A DNA stretch of 64,000 bases from Nymphaea colorata. Lineage: Eukaryota > Streptophyta > Magnoliopsida > Nymphaeales > Nymphaeaceae. Both the position numbers and the translations under genes were made by a program. This document shows positions 1-11,900 of this stretch, piece by piece. Location: assembly GCF_008831285.2 (NCBI RefSeq), contig NC_045138.2, forward strand, positions 12,972,571-13,036,570, in the 5' to 3' direction. Each line of letters starts with the position of its first letter. Within the stretch, counting starts at the first letter, position 1. Under the pieces are notes generated by a model. That model made no database searches and had not been told where the DNA came from. It saw only the letters and a program-made list of their open reading frames with translations.

Positions 1-43
1 AAGTTAAAAGTTTGGCTATCAATTGAGATTGCAGAAATGAATT

Positions 44-88
<45 letters not shown>

Positions 89-3000
89 GCGCACACATAT
101 ATATTTAGGGACACACACCTAACAAAATTGTGTCTACAACAAGACCTGCCACACATAGACCAAAGTGGAAAAAATTTCATGAATTTGTAGTGTTACAGTG
201 CAGGTATACTAAATGAAAGGACCTGCAAGAATTCGAGAGTTACTAAATCGAAATGGTAAATAGAAAGAAAAAAGAGGGATGAAGATTGGGCTAATGAAGT
301 ACTTTTAAGAAGTTGGGAAAAGAAACTTCAAATTTCCTCTCACTCTCTAGGGGAATCAACATAAGGCATCAAAAGTTTGTGAAGATCATTCCCAGCACAA
401 AAAGCAACAGTCAAGGTCAATGTGGTTAGTCCTTTTACAGATATCTAGGTCTTGAGAGTAGTAATGGTTACTCCAAAATTCAGGTATTTTAGTGACCTCA
501 CATTCAACTCCATCCACATTACACACGCACTGAAAAACCAAAAGCCCTTACAGAACTCAAACCAGAACTTACCTTCAAAGTTCAAACTAGCCACACCACC
601 CCTAGATACCTAATCTTTGAGCTACAAGCAGATTATGCTTGATCGAACCTCCAGCGGAGATCCAACACCTCATTTTGGATGTCCACGAGTTTTGTGTTAA
701 CATACACATTTCAAATACAGATTCAACTTTTGCTTCCATATCATTTCAATACAGATTTGGACATGACTTAGAGCACGCATAAACACCATCATATCTAATC
801 TATGCCAAACCTACATATAAGCCTAATTACACTATATAACATAATAAGGACAAAGACAAAATCATCTTATTTTTCGTCATGATAAACTTTAAGAACAAGT
901 AACAGGAGAATAGAGAAACTAGACAAGGTGCTCAAAGATTCAGCGCCCTTTTCTGTTCTGTTGTGGCAGAAGATACTAATACAAGTTATACAACAATCAC
1001 CATGCTGATTTGATCAATGTGAAGACTGACATATTCATTGCGATAGATCCAAAGAAACCTACACGACATATGTTGTCAATAGGAAGAAGAAGGATGAAGC
1101 TGATGCATATTTTAGCTACATTACCATTAGTTCCAAAGAATCAAGATGATATAAAGAAGGAAGACATAGCTGTAAGAGAAACTTCAGAGGACTGGGACTA
1201 GGCAATCACCAGCTAAACGAGAATAACAACTTCTATTCAATTCATGCTGCCTATCTAAGTATTCAATTCTATGATTCAATGATATGTGTTAACCTAAACT
1301 TGGTTCCTCTTCCAGCATCAAGTTCTTGCAGGAATTGCGGATACACGCCCATAATATCTTTTTTTGCTTGGGTAAGTTTCATGACTAAAAGAGTGATAAA
1401 TCCATGGATCTGATCTGGCACATGTTTGCTAATGTGGCAAAGCCGCAAAAGATCTATAGTACAATCCCTGGTTGATCAAACTAAAAATCTTCAGTCAGAC
1501 CTAACATCCACAATAGAAACTAGAAACCTCACTTTACTTTCTTGCAGTACAACAACGTCTAATCCATGGATCTCAAATCCTGATAATAATATGGCAGAGT
1601 AGATCAAGGGCAATCAAAGCCCCTAAGGGTTTCTTATACTATTATGGCAGCCCATGCACCTCAAACAGCATTCTAAATCGTTGACTCAGCTCGGCTCGTT
1701 TCCGTACTGGATCAACTCAATAAGGTGACTCATTGTGCATAAAACTTGGTGTGGCTCAACAAGGACCCATTTGACTCAGCTTAGTCACGAACAAACAAGT
1801 GCATCCCACCTCACTCTCCTTGATGTTTCTCTTTCCCTCTCTTTTTGGGGTTTCCCTCTCATAATTACACCTTCTCTCTCTCGTATTTCAGTTGTTTCTC
1901 TCCCTCTAGAAATGGACTAGTGTTTAGATAAGTAGTTATATGTGGGTTTCTTAAAAAAAAAAGGTTGAAAAAACACAGCAGATTCACAAGTCGTGAATGG
2001 ATGAGTTGAGTCTCGAGTCACTGGGTTTTTAGACATAGACATCAAGAGAAACTAGATGAACACAGGAACAGAACTGACCAGACAAACAAAAGTGTATTGT
2101 GAAGACCACCCTGAGAAAATGACTTGAAGGGTTGCATAGCAGCAAGAAGAAGAAAATCATTTAGCAGATAGTCCTCGTATGTTATTTTATGTAGTTATTT
2201 TACATAAACTAAGTATCTTCAAAAGACCATCCTCTTCAGAATGTGTTAAAAAGATTGCAAAACAGTAAGAAGCAGAGACAGTTTTAGCACCTGGTTCTTC
2301 CATATTATTATTTTATGATTTTATTTTGTACAGCTTCTATAGCGTACTTTCCTAACCTTAAAGAGGGAAAACCACCAACTACTATCATCCAAAATGTGCT
2401 CAGCAGTCAATTAAATGGGCATAGGCACCCCATGAAATTCATTTGTGTAAAGTGAAAATCGAACCTAAGAAATGGCATATCCAGTATCCACAATAACACT
2501 TCTCAACTACCAGCAAAATGTACAGAAACATAAACCTATCCATACGAAACCGTGAACAAGAAATCCCCATCAGAATGTCTCCACTAACTAAGCATAGCAC
2601 ACTGAAGATGGTAACCGCCGTTTCCTTGAAATATTCCACGGAATTCGCATCACTTCTTCCGAACTGATATACTCTGTCTGTGGCTCAAATCACCAGGAGC
2701 CCATTTTTGCCCAATGAAAAAAGGACAGACAATGTACGAAACTGACAAATCAGACGCTAAGCCATAATCTCATCGCTGACGCGGACTATTGTCATCCATA
2801 TTGTCTCCTCGAAACCCACCAGAACAAGGAAAGGGAACAGCTAATTCAGCTCAATCCCCAGAACCACCCTTGATCACATATCAAATCTTTTAAAAAACCT
2901 ACTTTTCCTAAATGGAAGCCAGCTAGAAACGCAGCACCAGCCACCCAAAATGAGAACTTAGACGAAAGGTCCAAACTAAACAATGCATAGAATTCGCATT

Positions 3001-3115
3001 CCTGAGCTGCTTCCAAGAAGCCAGACATTCGGAGACAATCAACAACTATGAACCGGAGAAGACGGAACGAAATCAAGCAACAAGAGAGAACCAGGAATCA
3101 ATGGCGAGCACTCAC
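1..3115. other. Gene-poor stretch, probably first intron of the minus-strand gene starting at 3143
   Basis: No convincing coding exon was found here on either strand. Because a splice donor on the minus strand ends a coding exon at 3116, this stretch would be intron sequence of that gene, with exon 2 left of the window. The longest open stretch (1010-1201, plus) is 63 codons with no recognisable domain. Read on the minus strand, I did not find the expected second exon of an EMSY-like gene. Apart from the dinucleotide repeat at its left end, I see nothing distinctive. Confidence 0.4.
44..106. repeat. Compound (AT)n-(GT)n microsatellite
   Basis: A run of AT dinucleotides passes directly into about a dozen GT dinucleotides, then GC/CA and AT again. 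The block is partly self-complementary (GTGTGCGCACAC), so it could form a hairpin. It is a simple length-variable repeat. Confidence 0.95.
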
Positions 3116-3143
3116 CGCTACTATCCGAGGGGCCATAATCCAT
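3116..3143 (-). CDS. First coding exon of a possible EMSY-like (ENT/Tudor-domain) gene, partial
   Basis: On the minus strand an ATG at 3143 opens ten codons, MDYGPSDSSG, interrupted after the first base of codon 10 by a consensus donor GTGAGT (3115-3110). From memory, plant EMSY-like proteins (EML family, chromatin-associated, with an N-terminal ENT domain and a plant Tudor/Agenet-like domain) often start M-D-Y-x-P-S-D-S-S-G followed by T-D-D-D. The phase-1 break right after that glycine fits. The ENT domain, the decisive evidence, would lie in later exons left of the window and is not visible. Upstream lies a purine/pyrimidine-biased leader of about 290 bases and a TATA-like element, as expected for a 5' end. 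Alternative: a chance short ORF or another gene sharing this start. Confidence 0.35.
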
Positions 3144-3430
3144 CGTTTTTCGCTTTCACCTAGCGCCTTTGTCGCATGAAAACCCTAGAGAGCAACGCAG
3201 AGGCCTCGGGACAAGCCTCTCGCAGATCAAACGCGCGTCGTGACGGCATTCGCCTTCTGAATCGTGGGATTCTACGGCACGAGCGAAAGAAACATATAAT
3301 ATCGACGCGGGGAGAGCAGAGGGACGTGGAAGGAAGGGATCGCAGACGCGCTTTGGGCGGTCGAATTGAAACGAACAGAATTATCGACAGAGACAGAGAA
3401 AGGAAAAAGAGAACGAGAGAGAAGGGGGCG
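3144..3430 (-). other. Putative 5' untranslated leader of the minus-strand gene
   Basis: Read on the minus strand this block is rich in CTCTC and TTTC tracts, typical of plant 5' leaders. It lies between a TATA-like element and the ATG at 3143. The local GC content is clearly higher than in the AT-rich DNA on both sides. Open frames of up to 138 codons cross it on the minus strand, and one of 103 codons on the plus strand, but none shows a recognisable motif. I read them as by-products of the compositional bias. Confidence 0.35.
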
Positions 3431-3457
3431 CGAAAGAGAACGGACTCGAAAGCCCTT

Positions 3458-3463
3458 CTTATA
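3458..3463 (-). promoter_or_regulatory. TATA-box-like element, minus strand
   Basis: The minus strand reads GGGCTTTATAAGAAGG here. TATAAG lies about 315 bases upstream of the ATG at 3143, so a start site about 30 bases downstream would give a leader of roughly 290 bases. The position is inferred from the sequence alone. Confidence 0.35.
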
Positions 3464-3652
3464 AAGCCCCGAAGGTGTGACCGGTGAGTAAAGGCAGGGA
3501 GCGGCGCAAAAAGACAAACTGGACCTGCTCTGTTTCGGTCCGGTTGACGTAGGGACACGGTCGGCCGGGTTTGCAAGGCTGCGCATCGGGTCGGTTCGGT
3601 TTGATTTTGACCTGATTAACATTAAAAAATATATAAATAATAAATTAACACC

Positions 3653-3720
3653 AAATATAAATTAATAAATTTTAATATCAAATATAAATTAATAAATTTT
3701 AATATCAAATATAAATTAAC
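3653..3720. repeat. 27-bp AT-rich tandem repeat, 2.5 copies
   Basis: A 27-base unit beginning AAATATAAATTAATAAA occurs at 3653 and 3680, with a partial third copy from 3707. The copies appear identical. Confidence 0.9.
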
Positions 3721-3780
3721 CGAATCTGCTTGAGTTGCCTGACAACTCATCGGGTTTATATATCCCTTCTTGGTTGTTTG

Positions 3781-3803
3781 TTTTTTTTTTTTTTTTTTTT
3801 TTT
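3781..3803. repeat. Poly(T) run
   Basis: A 23-base T run, broken from more T by one G on its left. It could be the A-tail of a decayed minus-strand retroposon, but no body of such an element is recognisable to its right. Confidence 0.9.
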
Positions 3804-5394
3804 CGCCTTACAAGCTGTTGATCTTTCTTACGCCTAGCAGATCTTATTCATTTCTGCTATTGCTGCAAAAAATGGGTTGCTAGGATTGCTCACTCACTAT
3901 AACGGTTCCACCTACTATTTCCTAAGAAGACATTAGCAAAGAGGAGCAAAACGTCAATCGAACTTTTACTGATGCAGCGAAATATGTTGATGACAGTCAT
4001 GTTGTTGACACTTCATTGACAAAGCCCCCTTACTGACGCAGCAAAAAGCATAAAAAATACACCAGAAAAATGTCACAAAAGCCAAGTCTGACGATAGTAT
4101 AAAAGCAACAATGACACATAAGATGCGACAATAGACGCAATCAATAGTGACAACTGACAAGCATGTTGCATCAACGTATAGAACAGTGAGACTTTTTTTT
4201 TTTTTATGAAGAGAAGGCTTCATCAACTTTCAATCACGGGATGGTACTGCATGAGAGAAGCTATGGTAGTCCAGATGGGTTTTGGCACCGCTGATGGTTC
4301 TCAATTATACAATGTTAGCAGGATTGAAAATTCATGATCTTGAGTTGTTGTGACATTGAAGATATAGATTCTTTTGTCCAATGAATTTTTGTGCCACTTA
4401 TGACTTTGTACCCATTTTTCATGTATAAAGTGATATATACACCCCAAATTTTGGTCTCCCATGATTTTTTATCTGTTTTTCATAGGTAAAGTGACATATA
4501 CACCCCAATTTATGGGTCCGATGTAACAATAACTAGAACAACTTGTCTTGTATTGTAATGAGTTCTTTACATTATAAATATAACTATATACATCTCAATT
4601 TTTGGATGAGGCTAGCTCTTGAAATGAATATCAATAGAATTGCAACCCTACGTCTATGGATGAAGGACCAGCATGTCTTTAATAGTAAACCTCCCTTCAC
4701 TTCTATACGTCTACCCAAGCTACAATGCCTTGAAAAACTTGTCTAAGGCAGTCCAACACATGGGTCGAGCTAGAAAATTTTGGCTAAGGAGCAGTAGCTA
4801 TAAAATTTAAAATTTTTAAGGGGCACCAACATGTGAATGAGAAAAATTACTCAAAAGTATCACTATAAAAATAATAAGTTTTTTGGATTCTGTGTGGGCA
4901 ATTGCTCACACATAGCCCACACCTGCCTTTAACCCTACTCCAACCTGATCACCACTGACAAAGGAGAATAATGTTGTTCTTATCTAACACACTACAACTA
5001 CATTGAATTATGGCATATACATAGACTACATCTTCCCTCAAAACTTAGAGTAGTCTAAGATAACAAGACTTGAAGGCAAAGATAGGATGATCAAATCTTG
5101 CATGCAAGCATCCTACAATAGCTTACACAAATAAATAGTACCATATGAAAGAAAGAAAGTTGTAGAGCGAAGTATGGAAGAGATGCACAATTTAGGCAAA
5201 GTAAAATTCCAGCTAAGTTGACTACAAATTGTAAAAGCATAATCACTCCAAAAAGGTCAAAATGAATAGAAACATGACTAAGTCGATGGTTGGGACTTAT
5301 AAGCCCAACCAGAATATGCTAATCTCTACAAGATGTACCGTGATATTCAAAGAGAGTTTGCTGGCATCAAAGGGGCTTGTTCTCACCATGGGCG

Positions 5395-5893
5395 GAAGTG
5401 TACATGGATGAAAAAATGAGTACTTTGAAAAAGAGCCAAACATGGGAGCTCGTCCCACTCAAACCCTACAAGAACATGCGGCATCTAAATGGGTTTTTAA
5501 AACGAAGTTAAAATCTGATGGGTCCGGATAAATTAGAGGCTCATCTTGTGGCGAGAGGGTTCAGTCAAAAGGAGGGGAATGATGTTGTTCCAAATTGACA
5601 AGTAGGAGTTAAGACAACTAGATGTTAAAAATGTGTTTTTGCATGGCTCCATAACTGAAGGTGTTTTCACATGGCAGCCTCCAAGATATGATGATGAGTT
5701 CAAACTAGACCATGTTTGTAAATTAAAACATAATTTTTAGGGTCTCAAACATGCTTCTATAGTCTAGTTTTCCATACTAAGTGGATTTTTGCTCAATTAT
5801 GGCTTTCAATCTGGAAATGCTGATCATTCTATGTTCATCCATTGTAGAGCCTCTAATATTATTATTTTGCTTGTATATGTGGGTGACATATAC
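5395..5893 (+). pseudogene. Decayed Ty1/copia reverse-transcriptase fragment
   Basis: Translating the plus strand in shifting frames gives the order of a copia reverse transcriptase: MSTLKKSQTWELVPL (about 5415), AHLVARGFSQKEGN (about 5540), LDVKNVFLHGSITEGVF (about 5620), then a hydrophobic stretch ending LLVYVGDI where the catalytic YVDD box should be (about 5870). Several stop codons and frameshifts interrupt it, and the first active-site aspartate of the box is replaced by glycine. Integrase and gag lie upstream in intact elements but are not recognisable here. RNase H should follow, but the sequence is cut at 5909 by the gypsy LTR. This is an old remnant that served as the insertion target. 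Confidence 0.8.
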
Positions 5894-5909
5894 ATGTGGA
5901 GACTCTACT

Positions 5910-8900
5910 TGTCACACCCTGACCATCTAACCCTCAAACCTTTTTTTTTTCTAAACATAAAGCATCGAGGTGTGACTACCCAACAATTCAAAAAGACGAT
6001 GAGCCAAGCAATTCTAAACAATGGGGCAAACTTTCATTTATATAACCATTTTGTTTCATACAAATTCACATCTATGTGCATGACCAAAATGCCCCAAAAT
6101 CATAACATTGATGCCTAACAAAAAGAAGACATCAATAAAACCAAAACATGACGCGCCGGCACTACAAACGACAATCCCAAAACCTCCCCAGTAGGACGTG
6201 AGTGAAGCCATCTGCTCAACCTGTTGCCTCGGGTCCGCCAAAACCTGAAAAAGAAAACAACTGAAGGCTCAGCCTTCGCAATATGACAACAAGCCAGGAA
6301 AATGCCAAACCCTCTCAAGTAAGGCTCAAATAAAAGAACAAATATCAACCCATCTATCGTCATGTCGTGTCAGAGTACGACACGTAAAAGCCACTTGATG
6401 GCCACACTAACACAACATCAGTCACATGCGAAACATGCTTAAACATAACACTTGCATTCATATCAATCACATATACGTCAGTCACATGCATTCTATCAAA
6501 CACATTACATTTTCATTAACTTTAGTGCATTAACAGTTCCTGTGGGTGCAACACAGACACGTGCACACCGGGGCGGCCTACAGCCGAGAGACAGCCCCCG
6601 TGGTGGCCCATAACAGTATGGATCCATTTCACCCGCTGCAGCGGTAGAGCACTCATCCCTGGATGTGTGAAGTCCAAGGTGAGATACTCAGCCTTCCCTA
6701 CGACACCCAGGTTGGGAAGGCGGAAGCCCAACGCTCCAAGCACAACACACAACAGAACCCTGGGGCCTTGCACCGCCTGCGCTCTGACATGCGAGACCAG
6801 TGGCGAGAACGGGACGTCTCCCAAACACACAACCACATCCCACCGGCCTCTCATCTCTTATCCTTTCATTTTTTTTTATCATTATCATTACTCATTCACA
6901 AGATGACTGGCTAGCACATGAGGTTAATACACCCTACGAGTGCACTTACACCTCCCAATGCCTCCACACGAGGTCTATACATACAGTAACAGTCATTGCT
7001 AGCCGTCATACAGTACGGGTACAACTACCCTCTATTTCATCCATTTGCATCGTTGCCCATGGCAATGCATATGCAACAACGTACACATTCATATCAATCA
7101 TCACATCAATCCTCACATCAATCACGTCAATCACCTCTTTGAAAAACTTAGTCAATCCACATAGAGTAGTCTCGATCTGCGGTTGGCTCGTAGCTGTCCT
7201 ATGCAGTTATCATTCTATGATGCTTTCTAATGCACAATTGGGGTCGAGGAGACACTCGACTCGATACCCCGCCTCATCTGTCCTAAACAGATATCAATTC
7301 TACCATGCACATGCCAATGCGTAATATTTTCAAAACAAATGACTAATAGCCTTTCTAACCCATTCATATCATATAAGCAACATACATATACTCATTCACA
7401 AAGCAGTCAATCAATTAACATCACAATCCTAGGATCCCTTGCCTAGGAGCACACAATCACACATTTGCCCCAGGCAGGGATTTGCCTGGAATGTCGTCAT
7501 ACCTGTGGCGCGCTCACAAAACTCTTCAAAACTCCTGGAGCTTCGAACTCAAGGTCGACGGGACGTGCCCGGGGTACCTGCAAACATAAACAAATGATAA
7601 GATTCCTACTAGATACCTAAACAATTCAAACAAATACAAAACAAAATCCTTGAGGCACGTGTCATCGCCTCAAGAGGGTATCGACGGGTAGTGTCGACAT
7701 ACAAGCCCTCTAATAGGCCACTTCCCAACTTCTAGCCGTGCCAACAAAAGTCAAAACTCAAAGCCATCAATCCGTCTATCACAAACGCCTTTCTCCAAAC
7801 TTTCTTTTTCTTAATCAAGGCGTCAACCCCAAACGCACAACCAACTTACGTACGCTTTCCTTGTTTAACTCCAAGACGCACCCGTTCACCAGAACGTGTG
7901 CTACACGCTCACCAAAACCATCCTAAATCTTCCCCACAGCCATACAAATGCTACCATGCTTCCCTATTACTTCAAAAATCAACTCATCATGCTTAAAAGA
8001 TCAACAAACACATGAATCATCGCTTCTCCATCATAAACCCACATTTTCCCCAAAAGCAAAATCGCTTGCATGCTTCCCTAACTATCAATTCTACCTTCTA
8101 GCATGCTCAAACAATAATTATATGCGTTTCAAAGAAAAATATATCGTAAAATAGGTTCAATTTCGCCTTGCTCACCCCAATTTGAAAGTCTAAACTGTTG
8201 TAATCCTCTCGGCAGCCACCTCACGAGTCTAAGTGGTCCCCAAACGGCTAAAATCCTTCAATGCCGCCATCACCAAGGCCTTCTCTAAACGCTGTTACGA
8301 GGGGGAGGACAAATCCCCAAGCTGAAATCGGATCAAACAGTGATAGAATAGTGAAAATCAGTGAGAGAGAGTGCTCGATTGGAGAAAATAGAAAAACAAG
8401 CAGAAAATGGGGAGAGAACGTGAAGCGTAGACAGAGAGGGAGGTCGAGTAGAGGGAGAGAGAGAGAAAAACAGAGGGGGACTGATAGGGGAGAGGGTTCG
8501 GTCAAAGGGGAAAAAGGCCAGCAGTGAGGTGACCGTGAATGAGAAAGGGGAAGGAGACGAGAGAAAGAGTGAGCGTGGGTAGAGAGAGATGTGAGGGAGA
8601 GCAGACGAAAGGGGAAAAAGAGGAAACGGGGAAGGCAGCAGAAATAACGAGAGAGGGAGAAGATAGGGCAGCAGAGGAGAGCTTACCCACGCTGCCGCTG
8701 TCGCCACCTCCACTGCTGCCGTCTCCACCTCCGCCGCTGCCGGTCGAGCCACCGCCTGCACCATCTCCGTCTTCTTCTTCTCTGCACTGGCCGTGAGTAC
8801 CCAGGAGATAGACGAGAGAAAAGAGGGAAAGGCGAGGGAGAAGAGCCCTCGCGTCGGGCTCTTTCACGCCAAGGGTTTGGGTCCGGGTCTGGGTTCCGAT

Positions 8901-8935
8901 CTGACCCGACCTGCCCAAAAACAACGAGCGTTACA
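5910..8935 (-). repeat. 3' LTR of the gypsy element (3026 bp)
   Basis: Starts TGTCACACCC and ends GTTACA in plus orientation, so it has the TG...CA termini. The right edge is set by the polypurine tract that follows, and the left edge by alignment to the start of the second LTR at 13830. The part from about 8330 to 8870 is strongly purine-biased on the plus strand (GAGAGA runs, then CCGCCG-type triplets). Open frames inside the LTR have no recognisable product. Confidence 0.9.
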
Positions 8936-8946
8936 TCCTACCCTCC
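8936..8946 (-). other. Polypurine tract of the gypsy element
   Basis: On the minus strand GGAGGGTAGGA lies directly before the TGTAACGC start of the 3' LTR. It follows the usual Del/Tekay junction text ACGAAATTTTTTTTATG. This purine tract primes plus-strand DNA synthesis in this family. Confidence 0.8.
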
Positions 8947-8983
8947 ATAAAAAAAATTTCGTCCTTGAAATGTAAATCATACC

Positions 8984-11900
8984 TCAATGCAAGAACAAGT
9001 GTGGATATCTCTTCCGCATGTCCTCCTCAGGTTCCCATGTACTCTCCTTCAACCCATGGTACTGTCATTCCACTTTCACCAACGGAATTCTCTTAGTGCG
9101 AAGCACTTGCTCTCGATGATCCACAATTCTAATGGGCTGTTCTTCCATTGTCAAATCATCTTGTACTAGAATACCTTGAAAATCAATCACATGTGTCGGA
9201 TCTGGTACGTATTTTCGAAGCATAAAAACATGGAAGACGTCATGAACGTGACTCAAATCTGGTGGTAACGCCAATCTGTATGCCACCTCTTCAATCTTCT
9301 CTAATATCTCAAAAGGTCCTACGAACCTCGGGCTCAATTTTCCCTTCGCACCAAAGCGAAAAACACCTTTAGTAGGAGAAATCTTTAAAAACACATGATC
9401 ACCCTCCTCAAAAGCCAATTCTCTACGACGAATGTCAGCATAACTTTTCTGTCTGCTCTGAGCAGTCAACAACTTTTTCCTTATCAATAGCACTTGGTCG
9501 GTGTAGTGTTGCAATACTAAAGGGTTTTCGATCTTACCATCACCCAATTCGGTCCAACAAGCTGGCGATCTGGAAGGTCTTCCATACAAAGCCTCAAAAG
9601 GTGCTATCCCAATACTAGAGTGGTAACTGTTATTATATGCAAATTCTGCCAATTTCACATGTTTGTCCCATTCTCCTTTCCATTCTAAGACACATGCGTG
9701 CAACATGTCCTCTAAAGTCTGAATGGTCCTCTCAGACTGCCAATCAGTTTGGGGGTGGAACGCTGTGCTCAACTTAAGCTTGGTACCCAAAGCCTTCTAT
9801 AATTGCCCCCAAAACCTAGAAGTAAAACGTGGATCTCGATCCGAAATGATAGACTTTGGCACTCTATGCAATCTTACTATCTCGCCAATATATAACTCTG
9901 CAAGACTTTCCAAAGACTGACTAATTCTGATTGGCAGAAATTCGGCGGACTTCGTAAGTCGATCAACAATCACCCATATGGCATTCTATTGTCTTTTGGT
10001 ACGAGGCAACCCAACCACAAAATCCATCATAATGTCTTCCCATTTCCACACTGGAATATCGATTCTTTGCAACAAGCCTCCTGGCCGCTGATGTTCTGCT
10101 TTTACCTGTTGGCAAACTAAGTACTTTGCCACATATTCTGCAATTTCACGCTTCATTCCAGGCCACCAAAAATTTCTCTTCATATCCTAAAACATCTTTG
10201 TACTGCCAGGGTGAATAAAAAACTTAGATTTGTGAGCTTCATCAAGCAACAAACGCTTCACCCCTTCATATCTAGGAACCCATAATCTCTGCCGAAACCG
10301 CAATGAACCATCTTCATCTTGATGCCAAAGAGAATCGGTCTTCTGACTTGCTTCCATGTTCTTAGCAAACTCTGGATCTTCCTTTTGCTTCATTACAAGT
10401 TCTTCCATCAAAGGATGTCGTATCAAGGCTGTCATCGTTGCCTTGTTCTCATCACAAATGTAAGGCTGCCAAGCTATCACATCTTGCAATAATGTCCAAG
10501 AACGAGTCAACATACTACACATTGTCGCCTTGGCATGCCTGCTCAATGCATCTGCCACCACATTCGCCTTGCCTGGATGATACGATATGGTGAAATCATA
10601 ATCCTTTAAATATTCGATCCATCTTCTTTGCCTCAAGTTGAGATCCCTTTGCGAGGATATATACTTTAAGGACTTGTGATCTGTAAACACCTCGAATGTT
10701 GCACCATAAAGATAGTGTCTCCACATCTTCCATGCGAACACAACTGCTCCCAACTCCAAATCATGAGTGGGATAGTGTTGCTCATGGGCCTTCAACTGCC
10801 TTGATGCATAAGCCACTACACGGCCATGCTGCATCAACACACAACCATATCCGATCCCCGAAGCATCAGTGTACACCACAAAACTGGAATGACCTGATGG
10901 AAGCATCAGAATGGGGGCAGAAGTAAGCTTGTCCTTCAGAGTTTGAAAACTCTTCTCACACTCTTCATTCCAAACAAACTTCACTCATTTTCTCAGCAGC
11001 TTAGTCATTGGTGTAGCTATTTTCGAAAAGTCTTGTATGAACCTGCGATAGTATCCTGTCAATCCCAAAAAGCTATTAACCTCAGTTACACTGCAAGGTG
11101 TCCTCCAGTCATGAATAGCTGACACCTTAGCCGGATCGACGGATACTCCATCCTTCGAGATCACATGACCCAGAAAGTTTACATTCTCTAGCCAAAATTC
11201 ACATTTTGAGTATTTGGCGTAAAGCTTATGCTTGCGCAAAAGACCCAACACACTTCTCAAGTGGTCTTTGTGCTTTGCCTCACTCTCTGAGTACACTAAA
11301 ATATCATCAACAAACACAATAACAAAACGATCCAAGAACTCTTGGAAAACCCGATTCATGAGGTCCATGAACGCTGCGAGAGCATTAGTCAACCCAAAAG
11401 GCATGACCCTGAATTCATAATGCACATACCTGGTTCGAAAAGCAGTCTTAGAAACATCTTCCTCCCGTATCAAGAATTGATGGTAGCCTATCCTCAGATC
11501 GATCTTAGAGTAAACCTTTGCATTCTTAAGCTGATCAAACAAGTCTTCAATTCTTGGAAGCGGATACTTATTCTTGATGGTGACTTGATTCAACATACGA
11601 TAATCTATGCACAAGCGCATAGTCCCATCTTTCTTTTTCACAAACAATACAAGTGCTCCCCAAGGAGACACACTAGGTCGGATGAAGCTCTTATCTAAGA
11701 GCTCCTGCAGTTGCTTCTTCAACTCTTCTAACTCTGCTGGTGCCATACGGTAGGGTGCCTTAGAAATAGGAGTTGTCCCTGGTAACAACTCTATCTTGAA
11801 CTCCACTTCTCGAGTTGGAGGCAAACTCGACAATTCCTCAGGAAACACATCAGGATACTCACTCACCATGGCAACATCCTACAATATCATCCGTTCAGCC

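Larger units (their letters stand above)
3600..5394. other. AT-rich intergenic stretch without recognised genes
   Basis: Contains an AT-rich 27-bp tandem repeat, a long T run, and a degenerate duplication of about 61 bp (about 4405-4520) in which a segment ending AATATACACCCCAA-like text occurs twice. Open frames here are under 90 codons and show no family motifs. The last few hundred bases before 5395 may be further decayed upstream copia sequence, but I could not align them. Confidence 0.5.

Noticed and set aside
1010-1201. 63-codon plus-strand open frame as a gene or exon
   Set aside because: No recognisable motif, no convincing splice context, and it lies in the presumed intron of a minus-strand gene.
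3160-3576. 138- and 116-codon minus-strand frames over the leader
   Set aside because: Overlapping frames in a GA/CT-biased block, rich in Arg/Ser/Leu as expected from composition. The short ATG with a donor at 3143-3116 is better supported.
8248-8924. Overlapping open frames (up to 143 codons) in the gypsy LTR
   Set aside because: They lie in purine-biased LTR text on both strands and contain no domain. They are compositional artefacts.
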